From: Symsagittifera roscoffensis
Taxonomy: Eukaryota > Xenacoelomorpha > Acoela > Convolutidae
Assembly (NCBI RefSeq): GCF_963678635.1
Contig: NC_087063.1
Span: forward strand, 69,897,617 to 69,961,616
Reading direction: 5' to 3'
Length of the DNA: 64,000 bases
Below, in pieces: positions 54,972 through 64,000 of this stretch. The notes under the pieces were generated by a model that saw only the letters and a list, made by a program, of their open reading frames with translations, was not told where the DNA came from and did not search any database. A program made the translations under genes and the position numbers. The number at the start of each line of letters is the position of its first letter. The stretch's first letter is position 1.

Positions 54972-55900
54972 GTGGGGATCGCCACCACACAAACACAGCT
55001 CCAAGAGAACTGTCCAGCTTTGATGTGCTCATGTACGAGCAGTCAGAAGGTTGGAAAAGCAAAATCTTTGATAAATTTAGCGATTTGTTTGATAAACAAG
55101 GAATATCAAAAAATCACATGTAAGTTCAAAATTCAAGTACCCTCTATGTCCGATTCAAGAAAAAGGGAGAACAATCCCAATTATTATACAAGACAAAACA
55201 GAAAAAAAATTGAAAAACTGTTTACAGAAGGTCACATCACAAAGCTGGACAAAGGTACAAGTGATTGCTTCATAGCCCTAATTGTAATAAAAGTAAAAAA
55301 GGACGACTCGACAAAATTTGCGCTGGACGCAAAACCAATAAACAGGCAATTGTTCAAAAATAAAAACCAAATGCCCAACGTAGATGAACTAAAAGATGGG
55401 GTAAGCCAAATAATTACTGAAAACAAAGAGGGCACACTTTACTTCTCAGCGTTAGATTTAAAGTACGCGTATAGCCAGTTAAAATTGGCTGCAGACGCAG
55501 CTAAGCAATGTAACTTCAATATCGTCGAAGGCTACCGGGACGTATAGATTCCTTACAGGGTTTTATGGTTTATCAAACATGGCAGCCGAATTTCAAAAAT
55601 CAATGGACAGAACTATTAACCACGCAGAAAACTTTTTTCTTGGACGACATTCTCATTGTGTCAAAAGGTAGTGAAACTGAACATGAAAAGTTAGTAGAGA
55701 CGGTACTAAAAAAATTGGATGACAAACATCTGGCATTAAATATTTCGAATTGCGAACTCTCCAAAAACCAGTTGGACTGGTTAGGAAATCACCTTTTGGA
55801 GTCAGGGGTCAGTCCAAAGTTTACTAAAACAGAAGCGATACAAAATCTAAACCCACCAAAATCGCTAAAGCAATTAGGATCATTTCTGTAGTATAAATCA
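54972..55900 (+). pseudogene. Ty3/Gypsy reverse transcriptase
   Basis: Fragments in order: RKKIEKLFTEGHITKLDKGT, VIKVKKDDSTKFALDAKPIN, LYFSALDLKYAYSQLKL (first catalytic Asp), then, after a frameshift near 55545, GFYGLSNMAAEFQ in another frame, FLDDILIVSKGSETEHE (F-x-D-D box), NQLDWLGNHL and FTKTEAIQNL. Catalytic aspartates are present, but the frame is broken. Confidence 0.8.
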
Positions 55901-56345
55901 TCTTGCAAAACTCATACCCAACGCGGCAACCTTAAGAGAAAAGTGGCGGCCACGTCGCAAAGACGAGAATCAAAAGAAAAAGCTGAAAAACATGAGACTA
56001 CCAGTAAAAATAATTCAGTGGGGGATGAACACAGTGGTGTTTGATGCCATAAAAAACGCAGTAGCGAATATTTCAAAAGTTAGCTACTATGACGCTAATC
56101 GTGAAACAAGAGTTAAATGTTACGCATGCCACAATGGCTTGGGGGCTACGTTAGAACAACAAGGAGATGAAGCATCGTGGGTTCCGATCTAATTTGCATC
56201 CAGATACCTAAATATACAAGAACAAAAAGACTCAACAAATGAACTGAGTTTCTTGCAGTTGTTTAGGCAATTGACAGATACAAACATTATTTTTTAGGTA
56301 AAATTTTTACCATCGCAACAGATCACAAAGCCCTATTATCAGCCT
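55900..56345 (+). pseudogene. Ty3/Gypsy RNase H
   Basis: The pieces KCYACHNGLGATLEQ, SWVPI-stop-FASRYLN, STNEL and TIATDHKALLSALDG follow the Ty3 RNase H order. The first catalytic Asp (C-D-A in relatives) is Tyr here, so activity is lost. Confidence 0.7.
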
Positions 56346-57284
56346 TAGATGGGAACAAGTCAAATAAAACCTATCAATCCCGAATCTCGACCGGAACAAA
56401 AAAAAAAATTTTCTCGACCGTCCAAACAGCTAAACAGCAGCTCACAAAGAAAACAGGTAACTTTTTCTTCATTTCAACCCAGCAAACAGTCGTGTCAAGG
56501 AATTGCAAAAAAAATTCAACAATCAGTCAACAAAAGTCAGAAAAAAACAGACTCAAAAAGGAGATGTCAGAAAACTTCAAATTCAAGTTCATACGACTGG
56601 TGGTCGGATATACCACAGGAATGGAGTAAGAGTAGATGACAGGGATGACAGAGGGGAGAGCATTCTGGACCTGAAGTGGAATTGCTCACTGTCTAACCCA
56701 AACGAATTGTCCGAAGAGGAGGAGGTTACGGAGACACTGCAACGCACAAAAAAATTAATTCGCGGAGGCCGGAGAAACAGAGATAACTTGGACAGCGGAA
56801 CAAGAATTAAATCAAGAGTCAAATGGCAATTGCAACCGGACCAGCAAGAAGAGGCGGACAGCACGTTACTTTCGTTCTGGCATTGATCGGGTGAGAGTCA
56901 AACACTACATTAAACATCAATCGGTAACTACTGACAACATCGGAAGAGACCGATAAAGTACCGGTACAGACCGATCAAGTACTAATCAGCATCACACCGG
57001 CTCATCCAAACGGAAGAAAATTGAGCAATTTTTAAGTAATCGAGGTGGATCTGACAACCGCAGAAGACATGGAGAGTGACCAAGAGGTGTTCGCGATTGA
57101 AACACCCAAAAAGTTAAATAAATAAAAGGAACAGAAGCTGCAGATACAGCAAACGTAGGAGTCACTGGACAATATTTCCAAATTGTTTGATAAAAGTATC
57201 CTGGCAAAATTGACTTCCGAGGACACGTGGATGGACCGCCTCAGAGGAGTTATATAGAGAGGAGACAAACAAGGATTCCAGCTG
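56346..57284 (+). pseudogene. Heavily degraded RNase H-integrase linker
   Basis: Only short polar coding traces remain in mixed frames. No domain is recognisable. It lies where the RNase H tail and integrase zinc module should be. Confidence 0.45.
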
Positions 57285-58060
57285 ATGGGACCCTACACGA
57301 ATCCATTGTGGTCACAGATGGCGGTGCAGAACGATTGCATTCTGGTGAACGACAGGCTGACAGAACCTCTTCAACTTAGACAAGCGGTGCTAAAGCAAAC
57401 TCATCGGGGCATCCTGGTCAAGAGGCCATTCTTGGAGTTTCACAATACCTGTGGTGGTCGCATATGCACAAGCACATAGTGAACCTCGCGGAAGAGTGTT
57501 GTAGTTGCACCAGATATGGTTAGAACGCAGAATATCTCATTACAAAAAATGCGTCAAAACCACTGCCATTGCTCACGCAACCGGGCCAAGAAGTGCAATT
57601 AGATTACGCGGGATGGTTAGAAAACCAAAGAGAAAAAAGATCTACCTTCTAGCAGCTATAGACAGATTCTCGAAATTTCCTTCGGTAAAGGTCACTAAAT
57701 CAACAAATGGAAAGTGTACGGTAAAATTTTGGATATCTTTCATAGACATACATGCTATTCCGGAGTTGATAAGATCTGACCAATTTTCATGATTTAGAGG
57801 TAAAACACTCAAACGTTTTGCACTGAACTTAATATCGAACAAAAACTCTCTCCGATGGGTGATCATTGGGGTTGCGTTCTAGTAGAAGAAACAATACAAA
57901 CCATAAAATGAAGATTGGGGTAGTGTTATTAGAAGAAAATAACCGACCGATCAAACTATGTCTTAGTACCATAATGCGAGATTTACATTGGAACAAGCAG
58001 AAAACTATTCAAATATCTGCTTTCCAGGCAAATTTCGGCAGACTTCCAAAAAACTAATTT
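57285..58060 (+). pseudogene. Ty3/Gypsy integrase
   Basis: Pieces: NDCILVNDR, LRQAVLKQTHRGI (H of the zinc module), VNLAEECCSCTRYG (Cys pair), QEVQLDYAGWLEN (first catalytic Asp), LLAAIDRFSKFPSVK, and PELIRSDQFS, where relatives have SDNG. They are spread over several frames with stops. Confidence 0.7.
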
Positions 58061-59715
58061 GAAATCTTACGTGATAAGTTTATAAACAAATGTGACTATT
58101 CAGACAAACATCATCTGGAACGATCGGCGCTAACGGCATCACAGCTAAAGCGAAGAATCGACCAATCTCGGGAGAATCTGAAGATAGTTAGGAAGGGGGA
58201 ACTAAGCAGGTACACCAGCCCACTGCTTGAGCAGCAAGTACTCTCAGACAGGGATCGTCAGAGAGCAGAAGCTCTCAAAGAGCTACTGGAAGCGAACGCT
58301 CGCTGGAATGAGGAGAGGAGAGACGCATCGGCAAATGTCTTACGAAGGATTATCGAAGAAACAGGCCTATCTAACCCGGAACTCCGAAAAGAGATGATCT
58401 ACTCCTAGGAGAAGCGACTAATAGAGGATAAGGAACAGGAAATCACGCAGCCTACGAAAAAGACCATTTTGCGCGGGGACGAATTACGAAAGAGTGGCCA
58501 AGCGCTCACAAAACCGCTAAAGTGGAAAATATCGACAGAAACAAGTTCGACAGTCAAAGCTTCGACAGGGTCAATTTACAGAAAATCGGATATCGCTCAA
58601 GCTAAATTTAGCCTACAACAGGAAAAAACGCGTAGCGAAAGCAAAAGTCCGTCGGCGGAACCACACAAGAAGCTGCAAAAAATCAGTTCCCCAGGTAACT
58701 TGATTAGTATGAAGAACTGCGACGGGCTGTGGAACTAGCACATTTTGTGAACCTGGTGGATCGGTTCCAGCAAAGCCAAACAGTCATAACCTCACACGGA
58801 AGCTGGTGGGGGCCTAAACCTTGCCATCAAACGAACAAAACCAAATACAGCGGGCCCTAGTTGATACCTGGACCTAAAACGCAGGAAGAGGTTGTAATAA
58901 AAAATCGGAAAAAAGACGGAAGGCAAGAAACAAGGCGACAAACCGGAAACATCGCCCAAACAAACTGCTACCGCAGTCGACCAGAGCAACTTACAATCAA
59001 CCTCCATTTTGGATACCTCGAATAAAGACCTTCAATCGAGCTCCACTCCAAAAACAAACAAAAGGCCAAGCCGGAGAAAATAGACTCAGAAACACGATCT
59101 GGGGTTATCCTCGACACATTTCAAAACCGAAACCTGGCACCAGTGGAGTGGGAGAGTTTTGCGGACCAACTTTTCAAGAGGTGGGTTCAAAAGATCGCGG
59201 ACGACCTCAGAGGACATGTCCAGTCAGCATCCGAACGGGATACGAGATTCGAACCTCCTCAAGGGGTTTCAGACAATTCTAGCGCCGAAGAATCGGGGGT
59301 CAGACGAAACTCAAGACAGAATAAGAGTAAGGAGCCAAAACGGTTTGGGGACCCGGTCAAACGTTCCATCAAAAGAGTATCGGAGGAGTTGACAGGGGGA
59401 GCACTTCTCAAGTCCGCACTCCAGGAGTACCGACGACGATTAATAAACTTCCACGAAATAAGCGACAGACCTGTATAGTCAATATTACGCCTCCTAGGAA
59501 GACAGTTATTCAGGGGGAAACTCGGCTACGCAACGCTGGACAAAGGAGTAGATTTGAACCCTTGCTGGAGAATTGAACTGGAAGAAAACTAAGAAAATTG
59601 AAATTCTGCAATTTAAAATTTTCAAATTTTGGGATTTATTTTTAAACTGAGTGTATAAAACTCTTTATAGTATAAATTATTTCATATATTGAAAAAAAAA
59701 TTTTCCACTCGAGGG
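58061..59715 (+). pseudogene. Post-integrase basic/coiled-coil region of the Ty3/Gypsy element
   Basis: Coding traces run LKRRIDQSRENLKIVRKGEL, then DRQRAEALKELLEANARWNEE (coiled coil), DASANVLRRIIEETGL, the segment shared with 51808-53094, and WESFADQLFKRWVQKIADD, ending ALQEYRRRLINFHE. This is a long C-terminal extension of pol or a separate ORF. Stops and shifts differ between the two copies, so decay continued after duplication. I do not recognise the domain. Confidence 0.5.
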
Positions 59716-59976
59716 TGTATTTCATACTGCTACTGCAATAGCAGCCATTAAATGATGTAATAATAACCTTCAGTGGTATCAATTACTATTATTATGATGT
59801 GTCCAAGGCCGCGCGTTCAGAGACATTGGTACACAGCTGAGAGCTCAGAGCTTGAATCTGCTGTTTCACTCTCAATGACTATAAAATCAGACAGAGAAAA
59901 CAATTATTTCAAGCTACAATGAATACTTCTTCAATTATCACTAATTTTCCAACGAGATACCGTATATGATATCACA
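59716..59976 (+). repeat. Ty3/Gypsy LTR C (3' LTR of the long element)
   Basis: TGTATTTCATACTGC ... GATATCACA, preceded by the purine-rich CTCGAGGG and followed by GGGGGGG ATTTAAGG, the same right flank as LTR A. Confidence 0.88.
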
Positions 59977-61336
59977 GGGGGGGATTTAAGGTGGACTAAT
60001 CGCCTATTCCATTAACCCTCAGCCCAACACTAGTGTTTCCCCCTTTGCCCCAATTGTACCCTTACTACTGCCATCTCCCACCTGAACCAACCCCCCTCCC
60101 CTGCAAGAACCCCAACTGAACCAAAACCCGAAGGTGGGGAGGGGGTTTGGGTGTGCTTCAAGGCGGGTGGTTGGGTTGGATCAGGTGGGGATTTGGGTTG
60201 GTTCAGCTGCGGGGGGGGGGGGGGGGTGTTGTTGGTCTAGGCGCGGTTGGGGTTGGTCCATATGCGGTCTGGGGGGTGGTGGTGTTTCAGTTGGGTGGGT
60301 GGTTCACGTGAGGGAGGCGTTGGTTCAGGTTTAAGGGGGTTGATTCATGTGCGGGGGGGTTGGTGGTTCAAATGGGGGGATGGCTTAGTTGCGTGGAGGT
60401 GGGGGGGTTTGTTGTTTAGGTGAGGAGGAGGGGGTGGTTATTTAGGTGGGGAGGACGGATGGGTGGTGGTTCAGGTGGGAGATTTCAGATGAGGGGATGG
60501 CTCAGAGGGTCAGGGGGTGGTTCAGGTTGTCAGGTGGGTGTAGTTCATGTGTGAGGGGGGGGGGGGCAAACGTTGGGAGGGGGGTTGTAAGGGTGCAAAG
60601 GGGCAAACGCTAGTTGGGGGGAGGGGGGGGGTGCGAGAAGCTAACCGAATCTTTCTGCTGTTTGAGCTTAGGTCTAGAAAGGGAGTGGGCTGTACACTCT
60701 ACACTCACTTTGCAAAGTTTCCGCATTACTCGTCTGATAAAGGCGGAAGTTATTACAAACCCCCTACCCAGCCCTAGCGTTTCCCCCTTTGCCCCAATTG
60801 TACCCTTACTACTGCCATCTCCCACCTGAACCAACCTCCCTCCCCTGCAAGAACCACAACTGAACCAAAACCCGAATTTGGGGAGGGGGTTTGGGTGTGC
60901 TTCAAGACGGGTGGTTGGGTTAGATCAGGTGGGGGGTTGGGTTGGTTCGGGTGTGAAGGGGGGGTTGTCCAGGCGCGGTTGGGGGTTGGTCCAGATGCGG
61001 TCTGGTGGAGGGTGGTGTTTCAGGTGGGGTGGGGGTTCGCGTAAGGCAGGCGTTGGTTCAAGTTTAAGGGGGTTGATTCATGTGCGGGGGGTCGGTGGTT
61101 CAAATGGGGGGATGGCTTAGTTGCGTGGAGATGGGGGGGGTTGTTGTTTAGGTGGGGAGGAGAGGGCGGTTATTTAGGTGAGGAGGAGGGGGTGGGAGGT
61201 GGTTCAGGTGGGGGTTTCAGATGAGGGGATGTCTGAGAGGGTCAGGGGGTGGTTCAGGTGGTCAGGTGGGGGTAGTTCATGTGTAGGGGGGGGGGGGGGG
61301 GGGGCAAGCGTTGGGATGGGGGTTGTGAGGGTGCAA
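59977..61336. repeat. C-rich/G-rich minisatellite region, right copy, itself duplicated
   Basis: This has the same start as 51295-51807. An internal tandem duplication of about 744 bases is visible (TTCCCCCTTTGCCCCAATTG at 60037 and 60781). G-rich words such as GGTGGTTCAGGTGGGG and runs of up to about 18 G give strong quadruplex potential on the plus strand. The preceding C-rich words are their complement. Confidence 0.85.
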
Positions 61337-64000
61337 ACTTTCTACTGATATGTATTCCGTTAAAATGGAATTCAAATGAATTACCATGCAGTATGTTTTT
61401 GCAAGAAAAAATTATTTGAATCCATTTTTAATTCAACTTTTTTTTTTGTCTGAGCTCAACATGGGAATTACTCTATTGGCAAAATTTTAAAGCACAAAAA
61501 TCCAATATCATCGATTTTTGTTCACTCTCTTAGATGCGGGTAAGCAAAATTAAGCAAATTTCGGAAAATAATGGAACCAGATCTAAGCTATATTTTATTA
61601 TTGGATATTTTATCACTATAAATTTTTAAAACTAACCAATCATGATTCATCTAACTAACAACCCACTTATTTGTAACTGGTGAAATTACTTGTAATTTCA
61701 GCAACAGAGATATTTTTTTAACTTAGAACTTAGTTGCCTCTCCAAGAGACCTACTCGCAATAAACCCCTATACTCTAGATCTATTGAGACTAATTGAGAC
61801 TAGCAGATATAAGAGTAAGATTAAGATCGGTATTAGACTAAGAAGTTGCACGAATCTATCCGGCCGAAAAAAAGTTAGCGTGACGAGCAGACGGTGTACT
61901 ATATCTGAAATTACTCTATGAGTTAAACCTAGAACCTAACGCAATAACTTTTTGCAAATTTATTTTAAGAGAGGTGAATCGCAACACTTATTTTTGAGAA
62001 CAAATTTTTCTTACAACAACCATTTTGAGCATTGTGTTTAAATGATTGTGAAATAACACAGTGAAATTGAACATCAAATGAAAACAAAGTCAGAAATTAT
62101 TGTAAGCATCAATATAACTGCCGAGCAGTGGTGGTGAGTGGTACTGCAATTGACAGAAGATTATGGCGCTGACTGTTGACCAGCTAGACTAAGTAACAAC
62201 AGAATTGGAAAGAAAATGTGAACAGATCACAAAACAAAGAAGAGGGACAGCTTGATACAATTCTCGAACGAAAACTGCTAAAAAAATCTGCAACTACAAA
62301 ATTTAATGCTCAAAATTTACTAGCAAAGCCTAAGAAAACAATTTTTTTTTTTTTTTTATAAGTCAGATTCTAATTCCCTTTAATTATTTTTGAATTTCAA
62401 TTGTATACGTCTCTCTCAAGTTATTAAAAAATTATATATTGTTTAATCGGGACTCAATTTTTATTACCCTGATTGGAAACTCACAACAGAAAAAAAAGTG
62501 TTTCCGCATCAGAAAATATTCCAAAAAAGTATTACCTCTAAGATAAAAAATCATGCTATAAAACCTAAGGGCAATTGGTCAAGTTGAAAGATGGGGCTCT
62601 GAAATCAAGACTATTTCATCGAAGCGCTTTTTCAAAAAATGTAAATTTTTTGACCGAAATTGGGTATTACAAACAAAAGCAAGGGGATCCCGTAATGTGG
62701 CATCTAACTTGGGTCATAATTGTGAGCATGGCATCATCAGCAGTTGTGTTAGTCCTTCACGTTTCAGTTTACAGTCATCATATCTGACGCCACTCGACCC
62801 TGGAAGGCCCGGTCTGCGTCTATAATTTGCTCCCGAGACGTTTCAACGTAACGCAAAACCACAAACTCGCTGTAGAAAAGAGATTGACCAAAACCGTAAA
62901 AAAACGTACTATATTCAAACGAATGAATGATTGTAGGATCTCATACTCTGAGTTTAGGTGAATTTCATGCAAACAAAAACTTTTTGTTTCATGCAATTAA
63001 ACGAAATTAGATCATTTGCTGGTGCCAGGACTGCCAATCAGTCGACAAGCTCAAATGAAGAAGTTTGTTGGATTTTTTTTTCGACACAGACATTTCAAAC
63101 TGGTGAGAATGCAAGAAGAGATGCATGAAGAGCACGACCATTCAGTGTAGCTTATGAGGTGCAGTTGATGTGGCGTCGCCCCAGAGGCTCTGATGTGTTA
63201 TTTGGTTACATCTCGAACGATCGGGAAACGGTATGGAAAGATAATAGAGCCAATTAGGTAGGTAGCCACTCAGATTTTAGAAGGATTTTTGTTGTAACTC
63301 TACCCACGAGGAGCAAAGGAAATGAGAGAAAACTGCATCAAAAATTGCAGAAAATAGTTTGAAAAAGAAAAAGCCGCGTAACGCGTAAGGAGGAAGTGTT
63401 CAAACGAAGTTTTTTAAAATAAAATTTGACTACACCCTGTCAAATTTCAAACTTGACAATCAGATTTGAAAATTTTTTTACAACTGTCGGAAAAGTTTAT
63501 CCATGCTGGAGAAGGGCGCGGAAAGGTATCACGGCAAACATGTTTCGGACTACTTCGAGAATCTTGAAAGGTCCTAAGAAAGACTACTCAGAGTTTTCGT
63601 TTCTTTTGGCTGAAGGGAAAGGATGACAGAGGTGTCAATAATTGCAAGATGAAAAATCAGTTTGATAATATGCTTATCGGCTGGAAAATTAGTTGCTGAA
63701 AAGCCGCATCAAATTTAACTCCAAAAACTGGACCACCAAGCAGTTTCAAAATGTTCTTCTTGTCAGAGTCCGATAACCAGTCATCTTCCTAACTTGCTGG
63801 AGAAAGTCTCAAAAATTTGGCTCAGATCAGGAAAATTCAACAAATTTACAGAAGCTCTTTTGTACTCAATTTGATTCAAAAATAAGATGGCGAGCAGGAG
63901 AAGTAACCAGTGGTTTCAAATTACTCTTCATTTTGATCCCGAAGCCATAGGTTGTTGGGTGAAATTGTTTTGGCAGTCAGATGTTTGCTGCAGAGCAGGT
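61337..64000. other. No firmly recognisable gene
   Basis: The sequence becomes unique and AT-rich. A 70-codon frame at 62575-62787 ends in a possible membrane segment (WVIIVSMASSAVVLVLHV), and 63426-63626 has a basic frame. Neither has a recognised family or clear splice sites. The region near 63100-63260 has coding-like traces broken by stops. Confidence 0.45.

Larger units (their letters stand above)
53095..59976 (+). mobile_element. Decayed Ty3/Gypsy (Mag-like) retrotransposon
   Basis: LTR B (5'), TGGCGCAGCC primer-binding site, gag with a zinc knuckle, protease, RT, RNase H, integrase, a post-integrase basic/coiled-coil region, LTR C (3'). The order RT-RNase H-integrase is Ty3/Gypsy. The gag ATG overlapping the LTR/PBS junction and the short ~260-bp LTRs resemble Mag-clade elements. 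Every domain is broken by stops and shifts and at least one catalytic residue is lost, so it is dead. Confidence 0.88.

Noticed and set aside
1-64000. CRISPR arrays, operons, ribosome-binding sites or prokaryotic mobile systems
   Set aside because: The window is eukaryotic (introns, LTR and SINE-like elements), with no regular short direct repeats with unique spacers.

Overview
This window is eukaryotic, almost certainly from a small invertebrate animal. It is AT-rich and intron-bearing (GT-AG junctions that keep phase), it has two 200-N assembly gaps (13252-13451 and 39681-39880), and it is dominated by repeats of many ages. There is no prokaryotic gene organisation. The species cannot be named from the sequence.

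Layout. (1) 1-9.1 kb: two copies of a ~4-kb T-rich repeat about 5.09 kb apart, each carrying two diverged SINE-like units with tRNA-like A and B boxes and an internal ~820-bp tandem repeat. The second copy lies inside a ~7.1-kb intron of a host gene whose exons are at 4797-4943, 12031-12389 and 12839-13046 (+). Joined in phase these give an N-terminal macro-domain region resembling GDAP2. (2) 14.3-15.0 kb: a MITE-like element with ~40-bp terminal inverted repeats, filled with ATCGAT-centred palindromes. (3) 16.1-20.2 kb: three ~1.31-kb tandem units, each with a FLYWCH zinc-finger remnant on the minus strand; the first also has a 101-bp perfect-class hairpin. (4) 20.4-20.6 kb: a possible minus-strand exon with a CX9C motif. 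(5) 22-27 kb: an old diverged duplication with two palindromic foldback elements. (6) 28.2-39.1 kb: a recent 5.44-kb tandem duplication. Each copy holds a decayed minus-strand cluster that includes an A32-like (FtsK/HerA class) packaging ATPase remnant of a Polinton/adintovirus-like DNA virus, plus ~1-kb nested tandem units.

(7) 39.9-49.7 kb: an almost complete BEL/Pao LTR retrotransposon on the minus strand (gag-like DUF1759, zinc knuckles, aspartic protease, RT, RNase H, integrase, C-terminal DUF5641-like domain). Its two LTRs differ only by single-base indels. It has three unusual features: an extra ORF upstream of gag with SGNH/GDSL-hydrolase-like blocks, two tandem hairpins in the leader with conserved loops but different, self-complementary stems, and a tRNA-Leu-like segment inside each LTR. 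(8) 51.0-61.3 kb: a decayed Ty3/Gypsy (Mag-like) element with three ~260-bp LTRs and a duplicated 3' internal segment, arranged like a recombinant between a solo LTR and a tandem element. It is flanked by a C-rich/G-rich minisatellite region. (9) 61.3-64 kb: no recognisable gene.

The only plausible host genes are the GDAP2-like gene, perhaps the CX9C exon, and a short exon beside the first gap. Everything else is mobile or repeat DNA. The strongest candidates for something undescribed are the BEL accessory ORF with its paired leader hairpins, and the tandemly duplicated virus-derived block.
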